DNA from: a candidate division FCPU426 bacterium
GTDB lineage: Bacteria > Oederibacteriota > JAAXVQ01 > JAUVAV01
Reading direction: 5' to 3'
Assembly (NCBI GenBank): GCA_030591525.1
Contig: JAUVAV010000025.1
Coordinates: 1-49,744, forward strand
Length of the DNA: 49,744 nt
Numbering within the stretch: the stretch's first letter is position 1; the number at the start of each line of letters is the position of its first letter. Positions 7,024 to 15,784 of the stretch are shown one piece after another. The notes beneath the pieces are model-generated. The model was not told where the DNA came from and made no database searches. It saw nothing but the letters and a program-made list of their open reading frames with translations. Made by a program: the position numbers and the translations under genes.

Positions 7024-8313
7024 TCACCCCATATACTTTTTAATTAAACTGCAGCAATTCAAACCGCCAAACCCAAAGGAGTTTTTCAGCATATAAATAA
7101 TATTATGGGCTTGCGCCTGATTGGCACATACATCCAGGTCAATTATAGGGTCAAGTTCGTCGATATTTATGGTGGGATGCAGCATATTGTTATTCATCTG
7201 GAGAATACCGCCAATAGTCTCGACAATCGGCGCAGCCCAACAAGTATGCCCTAACATTGATTTAGGCGCATTTAACTTCAAATTCTTAGCCTGGCCGCCA
7301 AAAACCTGTTGAATGGCTTTAATCTCCTGCAAATCACCCAAGGGTGTCCCGGTAGCATGGCAATTAATATAATCCACCTCTTCCGGCCGGACCTGGGCCG
7401 CCTTTAATAAGGCTTGCATCAAATAGGCCTGGCTCTCAGCGGAAGGAGCCGGTAAATGATTGGCATTGGCATTAGCTTTGACACCTAGTAATTCCGCGTA
7501 AATACGCGCGCCCCGTTTTTGGGCAGCTTCCAGGTCTTCCAGAATAATCGTCCCCGCGCCATGCGAAGGCACAAAACCGCAGCGTTTAGTATCAAAAGGA
7601 CGGGAAGCCGTTTCCGGATTTCCCTGGTATTCCGGCTTGACTACCACTGAATCAAGAAACGCCATGGCATGAATATCGGCCGGCGTCATATCAAAAATGG
7701 CTCCCGATACAATTGCCCGGTCGCACTCTTGGCTGATAATATCCCGGAATCCGTCACGCAGGGCTAAATTCCCGCTGGCGCACGCTCCGCCGATAGTATA
7801 GGTTGGGCCTTTTAGCCCGAGAATTTCTGAAGCCGTGGCCGCAATATTCGAATCCAGGGCTTCCACTCCAAACAAAGGCTCAATATATAAAGGCTCGGTT
7901 TGGAATTGCCCGGTGTTCTTGGTTATATATCGGGAATTAAAATTATGCCCGCCCACTAAAATACTGGTCCGAAAAGGATCACTTTTAATTTCTAATAATC
8001 CGGCATCCAGATAAGCTTGCAGCGTACACAGCACATTGATTTTATTGGGAAAAGTGGCATTTCTAAATATTTTCCTGGTCTTTTTGAACAGCTCCGGAGG
8101 AAGCTTGGGCCCAAGCTTTTCCAAAGCGGCTTTATGATCATAATCCCCCAGATCGCCGCCGATTTTACATTCTACATTTGACATATCCAGGGATGACCAT
8201 TTTTTGATACCGGATTTACCATTAATTAAGTTGGAATAATAATCCTCAAGATTGTCTCCCAACGGATTAATGGTCGCCATCCCGGTAATGGCCACTCTTT
8301 TATGTTTTATCAT
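7024..8313 (-). CDS. Ketosynthase KS2 with unusual active-site surroundings
   Basis: FabF-like condensing enzyme of 429 residues. The nucleophile is Cys178 (IGGACASGN) and the histidines are His319 (NCHATGTPLGD) and His356 (KSMLGHTCWAA), with Lys351. The triad is therefore intact, but the loop after the second histidine reads GHTCWAAP instead of the usual GHxxGAAG, and the region of residues 60-90 differs strongly from KS1. In known HCS cassettes a divergent ketosynthase decarboxylates malonyl-ACP to acetyl-ACP, usually with the cysteine changed to serine. Here the cysteine is kept, so KS2 may be that decarboxylase variant, a second chain-elongation enzyme, or the partner of KS1. It follows KS1 by 32 bases. 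Confidence 0.85.
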   Translation of the reverse strand: MIKHKRVAITGMATINPLGDNLEDYYSNLINGKSGIKKWSSLDMSNVECKIGGDLGDYDHKAALEKLGPKLPPELFKKTRKIFRNATFPNKINVLCTLQAYLDAGLLEIKSDPFRTSILVGGHNFNSRYITKNTGQFQTEPLYIEPLFGVEALDSNIAATASEILGLKGPTYTIGGACASGNLALRDGFRDIISQECDRAIVSGAIFDMTPADIHAMAFLDSVVVKPEYQGNPETASRPFDTKRCGFVPSHGAGTIILEDLEAAQKRGARIYAELLGVKANANANHLPAPSAESQAYLMQALLKAAQVRPEEVDYINCHATGTPLGDLQEIKAIQQVFGGQAKNLKLNAPKSMLGHTCWAAPIVETIGGILQMNNNMLHPTINIDELDPIIDLDVCANQAQAHNIIYMLKNSFGFGGLNCCSLIKKYMG

Positions 8314-8345
8314 TTATTACATCCATTTCTTTTTTGACACTGCCT

Positions 8346-9611
8346 TTAGTCATTGTATTTTGAAATAATCAACACGGCATTTTGACCGCCAAATCCAAAA
8401 CTATTCAATAAAATATTATTTACATTTTTCTCCTGCGGTTCATTACGAACTATGTTAAGATGAATTTCAGGATCCTGCTCAAATTGATTAATGGTGGGGT
8501 GGATAATATTTTTTTCCAGGGCTAATACTCCGGCAATCGCCTCGGTCCCTCCCCCGGCCCCGATTAAATGCCCGATCATGGATTTAGTGCTATGGACTAA
8601 AATCTTTTCAATTCGATGATCAAATACCCGGCAGATGGCCCGGCCTTCGGATAAATCTCCCAGAGTAGTAGAAGTTCCATGGGCATTTATCAGATCAATA
8701 TCATCGCTGTTTAAACCTGCGTTTTCCATGGCCAATTCCATCGCCGCACAAGCTCCGCGGCCTTCCGGATGAGGCGCCACCAGGTCATGCGCATCGCAGG
8801 AAAAACCACAACCCTTTAATTCTCCATAAATACGGGCACCGCGCTTTTTTGCGTGTTCCAATTCTTCCAGACATAGAACTCCGGCGCCTTCTCCTAAAAC
8901 AAAACCGTCACGATTCTTATCAAACGGCCGGCTCGCGGTTTCCGGCGAATCATTCCGTTCCGAAAGCGCCTGGATGACCCCGAATCCGCCAAACCCCATG
9001 GTATTTACCACCGCTTCCGCTCCGCCCGTCAGCATGGCATCCGCCATTCCCATTTTGATCATCATGGCGGCCATACCAATAGCATGGTTACTGGTTGCGC
9101 ATGCGGAATTAACCGAGAAATTAGGTCCTTGGAGGTTATAGGCTTTAGCGGTGTACCCTGACGCAGTACTGGGAATACAGCCTACTACATAGAATGGAGA
9201 AATAGCCTCTATACCCTTGCGCACAACTTTACTAATGTTGTTATATTGAATTTCCACCCCGGCATCTCCGGTGCCTATCAATACTCCGTACCGATGGGGC
9301 GCATTTTCAATTTCCAAGCCGGAATCTTTCAAGGCCTGCGTGGCCGCCACATGACCGAAAATAATAAACCGGTCCAATCGCTTAAGCATTTTCTTTCTGG
9401 GAAAATATTCCTCCATATCATCCGGCAAGTCAATTTCAGCGCCGATTTTAACGTTATAGTTCTGTAAATCAGTACGTTGCGCCAAACGAACGCCGGATTT
9501 ACCGGCAATTAGATTGGTCCAATATTCCCCTACTGTATTGCCAATAGGATTAATAGTTCCCATGCCGGTAATCACTACTCGAGTTTCATAGGGATTTCGC
9601 GATTTTATCAA
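8346..9611 (-). CDS. Ketosynthase KS1, FabF-like 3-oxoacyl-ACP synthase
   Basis: Condensing enzyme of 421 residues, first gene of the operon. The start is TTG at 9611, with AAAGGA ten bases upstream. The complete triad is present: Cys171 (VNSACATSNHA), His311 (NAHGTSTTLGD) and His348 (KSMIGHLIGAGGG), with Lys343 and the usual glycine-rich loop. It should carry out decarboxylative Claisen condensation of malonyl-ACP onto an acyl-ACP. No acyltransferase gene is in the operon, so malonyl-ACP probably comes from the housekeeping FabD. Length and motifs match FabF. The upstream gap contains a terminal-inverted-repeat element (9650-9815), which may carry or replace the promoter. Confidence 0.92.
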   Translation of the reverse strand: MIKSRNPYETRVVITGMGTINPIGNTVGEYWTNLIAGKSGVRLAQRTDLQNYNVKIGAEIDLPDDMEEYFPRKKMLKRLDRFIIFGHVAATQALKDSGLEIENAPHRYGVLIGTGDAGVEIQYNNISKVVRKGIEAISPFYVVGCIPSTASGYTAKAYNLQGPNFSVNSACATSNHAIGMAAMMIKMGMADAMLTGGAEAVVNTMGFGGFGVIQALSERNDSPETASRPFDKNRDGFVLGEGAGVLCLEELEHAKKRGARIYGELKGCGFSCDAHDLVAPHPEGRGACAAMELAMENAGLNSDDIDLINAHGTSTTLGDLSEGRAICRVFDHRIEKILVHSTKSMIGHLIGAGGGTEAIAGVLALEKNIIHPTINQFEQDPEIHLNIVRNEPQEKNVNNILLNSFGFGGQNAVLIISKYND

Positions 9612-9649
9612 AACAGGTATCCTTTCTACAGTTTATCACCAGTATAGTT

Positions 9650-9815
9650 AGTATCTGTTGCAGAAGCAAATTTTTCTGAGCTTGTCATTTCGAGGCAAAG
9701 CCGAGAAATCTCCAAAAGTCCTTTTAAATTCAGCGTTCTCGTAGAGATTCCTCGCTAACGCTCGGAATGACAAACATGGGAAGTCCGCCAAATCTGCCTT
9801 TCCGCAACAGATACT
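9650..9815. repeat. 166-bp element with 12-bp terminal inverted repeats
   Basis: It begins AGTATCTGTTGC (9650-9661) and ends GCAACAGATACT (9804-9815), a perfect 12-bp terminal inverted repeat. The interior contains TTTCGAGGCAAAGCCGAGAAATC and an inverted counterpart ending CGGAATGAC, and codes for nothing convincing. It fills most of the 339-base gap between KS1 and the TolC-like gene, which otherwise shows nothing. Its right end recurs at 6254-6265. It is MITE-like in structure. Confidence 0.75.
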
Positions 9816-9950
9816 GGTTATATCCTCCTTGCGCGCCAAGGACGGCTGGAGGTTAAAATTTTGGCAATTATACTATTTTTCAGCATTTTTACCATTAAAA
9901 AATACAGCCAAACCGGCCCCGCGGAAGTAATTCAAGCCGTTTTTGCCAAA

Positions 9951-11366
9951 TCAGGGATAAACCGCGCTCTTTTTTTTCCGGATTTCACTCCTGTCGATAA
10001 GCCGGTCCGTCATACGCAGCCACTCGTTCATCAGGATATAGTAATGCATAGCCAGATAAATCTTTTTATACCGATTTTCTTCCAGGTTATCGGCCGCCAG
10101 GATAAGATCATTTAATTTAGTACGCCCTTGCCGGTAATACCTGGTTTCGTCTTTTAAAACCATTTGAGCCAACTCCACTTTTTTCCCGGCAATCCCCAGG
10201 CGTTTTTGCGTGGTTTGAATTTCAGTCTGCAAATTTTCAAGCTCAGTGCAAAGCTGCCGCTTTTTATTGCCCGCGGTTAATTGGTTTTTTCTCAGGTCAG
10301 CCTTGGCCAGTTCATGCTGCCAGGTTTCAGGCTTAACCATAAAGGGAATTTCCACTGAAATTCCGGCATAAACCTCGTTTTTTCGGCTGTCCAGGGCTTG
10401 TTCCGAGCCTTCTGCTATGCAGCCCAGAAGCAAATCAGCCGAGGGCAGTAATTGGTTGGCGCACTTACTCACTTCTTTCCCGGCTTTTTCCTCAATCAAA
10501 TCCAGTATTTGATAGGTCCGGCTCGTTTCGGTAAAATGCCGGTAAGCGCGCTTAAAATTTATCTCCTGCTGCTGAAAAAAAACCGGTTTCTTAGGTGTCA
10601 ATCTCGGTACGTTTATATCCTGGATTGCTTGTTTAATAACCGAGGACAGATTCTCATAGACTGCTTCCAGCTCCAGCAAGGTTGCTTCTTTTTCCAAAAC
10701 CTTTAAATGTACCTTATTGACATCTGTTCGGTGGGCGATTTTACTTTTCTGCCGGGCCCGGATATCCTCTAATAATTTACGGTTTTCGCGGCAGGTGGCT
10801 CTTTCAGTCTGAACATGGGCGAACGCCGCATACCAGTTATAATAGGTCTTTATCAGTTGAGCGAGATAATCCTCATACGCTTCCACCACCTGATGCCGGG
10901 CAATATCCAGCTCCAATCCGCTGATTTTCTCCAAAAGCCGATTAGTGTAGCCAAAGGCGTTTTTCGCGATCGGTTGGGTTATGGTAAACGCAAATTCTGA
11001 ACAGGAGGTATTTAGGGTATTGTTTTTCGAAAAAGCGCCCTCCACACCCACACTGGTACCAAGGGAGGGAAAAAGCTTGCTCAAAGCCACGCTTCCCTGC
11101 GGCTCATCGTCCTCCCCGGTTTTCAGCGACAGGTTGTATTCTCCTTTCACTGATAAAACCAGGCTTTCTGCCGGCAGGTTCAACCGGGCCTGATATTGAG
11201 CCGTAAGTTCATCCATAAGAATCGCCTCAAAGGTTTGGTCTTTTTCACAAGCCAGGCGAATGAATTCATCCAGGTCCAATATCCGGCCGGGGTTTTCAGC
11301 GGAGAATGCGGCGGAAGCTCCCGCTATAAACACCAGTAATATTAATATCGTTTTATACTTAAACAT
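9951..11366 (-). CDS. TolC-like outer-membrane efflux protein
   Basis: A 471-residue protein with a signal peptide (MFKYKTILILLVFIAGASAAFSAE region, predicted cleavage after AFSA). The body is long and helical with the OEP family's two-repeat layout: DLDEFIRLACEKD near the N-terminus, then helices ending LILAADNLEENRYKKIYLAMHYY near the C-terminus. Such proteins form the outer-membrane and periplasmic channel of type I secretion or RND/MFP efflux systems. No membrane-fusion or pump partner is adjacent. It lies upstream of, and on the same strand as, the biosynthetic operon, separated by a repeat, so export of the product is possible but only a guess. Confidence 0.8.
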   Translation of the reverse strand: MFKYKTILILLVFIAGASAAFSAENPGRILDLDEFIRLACEKDQTFEAILMDELTAQYQARLNLPAESLVLSVKGEYNLSLKTGEDDEPQGSVALSKLFPSLGTSVGVEGAFSKNNTLNTSCSEFAFTITQPIAKNAFGYTNRLLEKISGLELDIARHQVVEAYEDYLAQLIKTYYNWYAAFAHVQTERATCRENRKLLEDIRARQKSKIAHRTDVNKVHLKVLEKEATLLELEAVYENLSSVIKQAIQDINVPRLTPKKPVFFQQQEINFKRAYRHFTETSRTYQILDLIEEKAGKEVSKCANQLLPSADLLLGCIAEGSEQALDSRKNEVYAGISVEIPFMVKPETWQHELAKADLRKNQLTAGNKKRQLCTELENLQTEIQTTQKRLGIAGKKVELAQMVLKDETRYYRQGRTKLNDLILAADNLEENRYKKIYLAMHYYILMNEWLRMTDRLIDRSEIRKKKSAVYP

Positions 11367-11631
11367 ATTTCCATCCTCTATAGATATTTTGCTCTCAACT
11401 GATTTTTTCCCATATAACCAAAAATCCTTTATTTTCAGGCGAATAATATAAAATTTGATGTTTTTTATTCCGGTTTTATCGGCACAATAGTCCGGACTTC
11501 AAGACTTTACCATTAGCAGAACATATTTGTAAATCTTAATTTCTATTGCGGATTATCCGATTACTGTTGGCACAAAAAACACTGCAGTATCCTCAATAAA
11601 AAGCAGTGACCAGAGTCAACGCTGTCTTCCC

Positions 11632-11732
11632 AGGAGCCTGTCAGACTTAAGTCTTTTTCCCCCTTTCTCCCCCTTTTTCAAAGGGGGAGACTCGAAAAAA
11701 ATGCCTTTTGTTGTTAAGTCCGACAGGCTCCT
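11632..11732. repeat. 101-bp palindromic element with 19-bp terminal inverted repeats
   Basis: The left end AGGAGCCTGTCAGACTTAA (11632-11650) pairs with the right end TTAAGTCCGACAGGCTCCT (11714-11732), one mismatch in 19. An inner inverted repeat (CTCCCCCTTT / AAAGGGGGAG) lies between. The 423-base gap between the TolC-like gene and the TPR gene holds this element plus a candidate promoter (11751-11780). Nothing else is recognisable there. Confidence 0.75.
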
Positions 11733-11750
11733 AGGTTTATTAAACATTAC

Positions 11751-11780
11751 TTGCATTAAAATCTTTTTCAATGGTAATAT
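11751..11780 (+). promoter_or_regulatory. Candidate sigma-70 promoter of the membrane TPR gene
   Basis: TTGCAT (11751-11756), an 18-base spacer, then TAATAT (11775-11780). The ATG at 11790 would lie almost at the transcription start, so the mRNA would be leaderless or nearly so; no ribosome-binding site is visible before that ATG. Confidence 0.45.
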
Positions 11781-11789
11781 TATTTTATA

Positions 11790-13541
11790 ATGAAATTCAG
11801 GCGTATTTTCACTCCTCATCATCCGGAAGTTACTGTTGAACACATCGAGCATTTCACCGGGAAAAACCATCGTTATTTTTTATATAAATGGAAATTTTCC
11901 AGCCGGCTTGCTCAATGGAATTGGACCGCCTTTTTCCTCGGCCCCTTTTGGCTGATTTATAGAAAAAATTACTGCTGGGCTTTTTTTTTCGCTTCAGCTT
12001 ATTTGATCTTTGATTTCGTATTCACCAGCAGTCCCTATGCTTTTTCTTTTTCGATTGAATTAATGATACTTTCCGGTTTATTCGCCAATAATATTTATCA
12101 TGCCAAATTAACCGGAATTCAGAAAAGATTTACAAAAGACAAGACCGGCAAGGATTTGCAGCTTAATACCCTGAAAACACTCGGGGGAACCCAATGGCGT
12201 CTTCCCGCCATGCTTGGCCTGGCCATGTTACTGCTGACTTTTGTTATCCCCTCGCTTTTTGGAATCCACCTGTTGCGCTCCCGGGTAAAACGTCTGGATA
12301 TCACTTCCGCTGTTTACGCCGTATTCTCTCCCCAGCTCCGATGGCGCGAAATAAAACTCCTGCGCAAAGATTATCAAACCGCTTATCTGCAGGGACACTT
12401 CAATAAAAGCATCGCTTTAAATGAAAACACCTTAAAATTATCCGCCTGGAAGCTCGGCAAAAACCATGCTTACACTATCGCCCTGCAATCCGAGCTGATC
12501 TCAAATAAATTGAATATGGGCGATTATCAGGATGCTTACCGGCTGACCACCGAGCTGCTTAAATATTACCAACTCAAATTCGGCCGGAATCACTTATTCT
12601 TTATCTTCATGAAGAATAATCTGGCAGCCAATTACATTTATCAAGGATTATATAAGCAGGCCAAATCAGAATGTCATAATTGCCTGCTGGATCTGGCAGA
12701 ATATACCCCGGATGCTAATACTCATCCGGTTATCTTAAGCCATCTGGCGCAGATTTACAGCAATATGGGGTTTATATACCAGGTTTATTGTCAATATGAC
12801 GCGGCTAAAAAATATCACATCGAAGCCCTCGCTTTAGCGGTTAAAGGCGCCGGCGGATATAATATCCATATTTGCCCTTATTTAGAACGCCTGGGGGATT
12901 TTTATAAAGAACAACTACAAATCGACCAGGCGAAAAAATTATATCTTCAGGCGAAAAATATTGCCAAGCAAGGCTTGGGACTTGAAAACCCTCTGGTGGC
13001 TTCCCTTCTGCTTAAACTCGGTGAACTAAATTATCTGAAACGTCAATTTTTTCAGGCGGAAGATTTAATCCGGCAGGCCTATATGATTAACATCAAATAT
13101 TTCGGCTATACTCATACTGCCTCTGCCGAAGCTACGTGCCAATTAGGAAGAATTTATTTCGCCCAAGGCAAAGTTCACCAGGCGGAAACTCATTTAAACC
13201 AAGCCCTGGAAATAACCAATAATGCCATAGGCCAAAACAATGCCGTTTATGCGAAATACTTAAATCACATGGCCGGCCTGTATATCTTCCGGAATAATTA
13301 TGCTACGGCGGAAAAGACTCTTTTAATCTCGCTGGACAGGTTAACCGCCATCTATGGAGCCAATAATCCCAGGCTGCTTATTCCCCTGGAGCAATTGTCT
13401 TTGCTCTATAAGAAAACCCATAACACTCCGGCCCGCCGGGATATCGTGCGGCGTATCCAACGGATCCGGCAAGGCGCTTCCCCGCAACAAACTCCCAGTA
13501 AAGAGATTTTTTTTCTGGATCCCAGCGGTTTGATGATTTGA
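11790..13541 (+). CDS. Membrane-anchored TPR protein with DUF2628-like N-terminus
   Basis: A protein of 583 residues. Residues about 30-95 resemble a DUF2628-type segment (SSRLAQWNWTAFFLGPFWLI then two hydrophobic helices), followed by another transmembrane stretch near 135-155 (LAMLLLTFVIPSLFGIHLL). From about 185 to 560 it is made of tetratricopeptide repeats of the long, kinesin-light-chain-like type (blocks such as AETHLNQALEITNNAIG and ATAEKTLLISLDRL, spaced about 42 residues). TPRs bind proteins, so this is probably a membrane-tethered scaffold. The TPRs follow the last membrane helix; their side is not determined. It is one of few plus-strand genes here and its 3' end overlaps the first copy of a 20-bp direct repeat. 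Confidence 0.8.
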   Translation: MKFRRIFTPHHPEVTVEHIEHFTGKNHRYFLYKWKFSSRLAQWNWTAFFLGPFWLIYRKNYCWAFFFASAYLIFDFVFTSSPYAFSFSIELMILSGLFANNIYHAKLTGIQKRFTKDKTGKDLQLNTLKTLGGTQWRLPAMLGLAMLLLTFVIPSLFGIHLLRSRVKRLDITSAVYAVFSPQLRWREIKLLRKDYQTAYLQGHFNKSIALNENTLKLSAWKLGKNHAYTIALQSELISNKLNMGDYQDAYRLTTELLKYYQLKFGRNHLFFIFMKNNLAANYIYQGLYKQAKSECHNCLLDLAEYTPDANTHPVILSHLAQIYSNMGFIYQVYCQYDAAKKYHIEALALAVKGAGGYNIHICPYLERLGDFYKEQLQIDQAKKLYLQAKNIAKQGLGLENPLVASLLLKLGELNYLKRQFFQAEDLIRQAYMINIKYFGYTHTASAEATCQLGRIYFAQGKVHQAETHLNQALEITNNAIGQNNAVYAKYLNHMAGLYIFRNNYATAEKTLLISLDRLTAIYGANNPRLLIPLEQLSLLYKKTHNTPARRDIVRRIQRIRQGASPQQTPSKEIFFLDPSGLMI

Positions 13542-13555
13542 CGCGCTTATCATCT
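13536..13555. repeat. 20-bp direct repeat, left copy
   Basis: ATTTGACGCGCTTATCATCT occurs perfectly here, across the stop codon of the TPR gene, and again at 16243-16262 across the stop codon of the Bax-inhibitor gene. The two copies bracket a 2.7-kb block carrying the FN3/cohesin gene. Confidence 0.85.
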
Positions 13556-13676
13556 CCTGCTTAATACGTTAGCCGCGAATTCCCCACGTTTCAACGCGGG
13601 GATGAAGCGGTATAAAAATAATGCCTTTCTTCAACCCGGATCAAAATCCCCGCTCTTCAGAGCAGGGTATTTTAAT
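13556..13676. repeat. Hairpin repeat of the GTTAGCCGC family, copy 1
   Basis: It starts directly after the 20-bp direct repeat with CCTGCTTAATACGTTAGCCG. A hairpin (CCCCACGTTTCAACGCGGGG, 13582-13601), the string GAAGCGGTAT, a CGGATCAAAAT block and a second hairpin (CCCCGCTCTTCAGAGCAGGG) follow. The same order of blocks is found at 49514-49642. The strong end hairpins resemble the ends of IS200/IS605-type elements, but no transposase frame is present, so this is at most a non-autonomous derivative. Confidence 0.6.
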
Positions 13677-13739
13677 AAACCCGGACCGAAGAAGCCGAAA
13701 TAGGTATAGTGTCCCCGGAATTTTTCCATTTAAATCCTT

Positions 13740-15692
13740 TTATTTTAATATACATAACTTTCCTTTCTGGGTCCCTTGGGAAGAAATAATCATATATAAA
13801 TATTTACCACTCTTTACATTGTTTATATCCCACTCTTCACCACCGCCTGCAAGGACCGCATCGTGTTCTATTTTCTTTACTAAATCGCCTCTGAGTGTAT
13901 ATATTCTTATAATTGCTTGCTTAGGCAAATTATGAAACGTTATAACTTCCTGGCTGCTTTTTCCTTTTATAAACGGATTGGGATATGTGATTGCCTCGCT
14001 TGCCTTTAAAACCTCCATAGTTATTACCTTTTCATTAGTATTGCCATTATTATCATATACCACGACTTTTATTTCATGTTCTCCGGCTTGAGCATCTTCT
14101 GTATCCCATTCCCATTTATATGGTTCATTGCTTGACGTATATTGCAATACCCCGTCTACATAAAACTCCACTTTATTTACACCCTCATTATCTGAAACCT
14201 GTACTTCAAGCATCACCACTTTGAAAACCTTAGCTCCGTCCTCATAATTAATTACCGGTACTTCAGGCGGAATAACATCAACTGGTGTAGTAGCTTGAGC
14301 GGTACTTGACCAGCTGGAATCACCTAAAGCATTGGTCGCTTTTACCCGGTAATAATACAAAGTAGAAGGATTTAAACCGTTATCCTGATAGCTTATGACA
14401 TCAACTAAAGTAGTATAAACCAAGGTTGCTTCTGTCTCCCAATTTATATCTGTTAGGTTGCGATAAATTTCAAATCCCGTCTCATTGTCACTGTTGTCCG
14501 TCCAGGAAAGCGAAATTGTTGATGAATCGAGACTTAAAGCGGAAAGTCCGGAAGGCGCGTCAGGAATTGTATCGTCTATACTGAATGTCCCATCATCTAC
14601 CTCATCAACCGGTATATCCAACATGGCCATATCTTGCAGTGTAATGTCGGTTAGAATTAGAGAACTCGATTCTTCCTCCGTACCTACAGCCCGTAAGGTT
14701 ATGTCAGCGATCTTTACAGTTCCATCCAGACCAACGGCGAATTGCATTGCATTTATAATTATATAACCCAACTCGGGATTTATAGGTGGATCCTGGGGTG
14801 GCAGGTCAAAATCGCTGTTCGTAACATTAACCGGAAGTACCACCAAAGGATTATAACTAAGTTTTACCTCAACCGAAGCTGCTCCTATTACATTATTGAT
14901 CAAAAGTGGCACGTTAATTTCCTGACCGTTGGCGGCTGAAACATGCCCAATCGATAAAGTCGTTTTTTGCGTTACGACCCCGGCGGTATTGGATATGACT
15001 GACCAGTTTGGCACTTCATCCGCAGTTTTTATTGCAAAATAATAAGTCGTTGCGGAACTAAGTCCAGTAACCGTAATATTTTCAAATGTACCTGCCGTAG
15101 AGGGGCTGGGTTCTCCTGTAAATTGTATTGACAGGTCCCAATTACTATCCGTCACCGGATTCGTTGAATACCTTATGTCATATTCTGCCGCATCTCCACT
15201 GTCCCCGTCGTCTCCGGGTGCCGTAAAGGTTAAAAGCGCCGAGGTGTGTTTGGGATTAATAGCGCTTAAATCAGTTATTGGAGACGGAGCGGTAGTATCG
15301 TTTTCTGTAACAGTTACATCTATCTGCTTCCCACCAGGATCTGAAAATGAAAGGGTGGCATATGATATACCCATAAATGCTCCGAGAACAGCTTCGAGAA
15401 CAGCTTCGACTGAAATCGGGTCACCGTCATTTTGTACCCAGGACACTACTGAATATTGTCCGCTAGCATCGGTTATATCTGTGTGAGTTAATGAACCTAC
15501 CTTAACAGTTACATCCGCTCCAACCACAATACTACTGTCGGCATAACGAACATATCCATAAACTATATATGGATCGCCGGGTATTATCGCACCTAAACCT
15601 ATAGATCTAAATACCAATATCAACAACCAGGACACTAATCCTAACTTTAAATAAGTAAATGAATGCTTAAAGATACTGTTTATCTTTCCCAT
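13740..15692 (-). CDS. Large exported FN3/cohesin-domain protein with C-terminal YPNPF sorting-like domain
   Basis: The start is ATG 15692, 650 residues, because AAGGGGGG lies eight bases before it; an ATG 48 bases upstream has no site. There is an N-terminal hydrophobic signal/anchor (about 12-33), a carboxypeptidase-regulatory-like beta domain (38-105), a first fibronectin type III domain (about 120-240), a cohesin-like domain (about 243-365), a second FN3 (about 378-472), an Ig-like domain with EVQVSDNEGVNKVEFYVDG (about 480-562) and a C-terminal domain beginning YPNPF and ending GKYLYMI...GKLCILK. That last domain resembles FlgD-Ig/type-IX-secretion C-terminal domains. Probably a surface or secreted adhesive protein. 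It lies between two 20-bp direct repeats, which suggests later acquisition. Confidence 0.8.
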   Translation of the reverse strand: MGKINSIFKHSFTYLKLGLVSWLLILVFRSIGLGAIIPGDPYIVYGYVRYADSSIVVGADVTVKVGSLTHTDITDASGQYSVVSWVQNDGDPISVEAVLEAVLGAFMGISYATLSFSDPGGKQIDVTVTENDTTAPSPITDLSAINPKHTSALLTFTAPGDDGDSGDAAEYDIRYSTNPVTDSNWDLSIQFTGEPSPSTAGTFENITVTGLSSATTYYFAIKTADEVPNWSVISNTAGVVTQKTTLSIGHVSAANGQEINVPLLINNVIGAASVEVKLSYNPLVVLPVNVTNSDFDLPPQDPPINPELGYIIINAMQFAVGLDGTVKIADITLRAVGTEEESSSLILTDITLQDMAMLDIPVDEVDDGTFSIDDTIPDAPSGLSALSLDSSTISLSWTDNSDNETGFEIYRNLTDINWETEATLVYTTLVDVISYQDNGLNPSTLYYYRVKATNALGDSSWSSTAQATTPVDVIPPEVPVINYEDGAKVFKVVMLEVQVSDNEGVNKVEFYVDGVLQYTSSNEPYKWEWDTEDAQAGEHEIKVVVYDNNGNTNEKVITMEVLKASEAITYPNPFIKGKSSQEVITFHNLPKQAIIRIYTLRGDLVKKIEHDAVLAGGGEEWDINNVKSGKYLYMIISSQGTQKGKLCILK

Positions 15693-15743
15693 AATTATCC
15701 CCCCCTTAAAATGGAGCCCCACGGGCAAGCCGTGGTACATGGA

Positions 15744-15784
15744 TAAAAAAAAAACCGAGCTGTGCTTTTCCAGGCAGCTCGGTT
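15744..15784 (-). terminator. Rho-independent terminator upstream of the FN3 gene
   Basis: On the minus strand the hairpin ACCGAGCTG / CAGCTCGGT is followed by ten T residues, a textbook intrinsic terminator. It sits about 50 bases before the FN3 start on the same strand, where a terminator would cut the leader of that transcript. A second small hairpin (CCACGG / CCGTGG) lies between it and the ribosome-binding site. No gene precedes it on this strand before the Bax-inhibitor gene, so it either ends that gene's transcript after the MITE or acts as a leader attenuator. Confidence 0.65.

Noticed and set aside
9648-9839. 63-codon minus-strand open frame upstream of KS1
   Set aside because: It lies inside the 166-bp inverted-repeat element and reads like repeat translation.
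11616-11870. 84-codon minus-strand open frame
   Set aside because: It runs across a 101-bp palindromic element and the start of the TPR gene.
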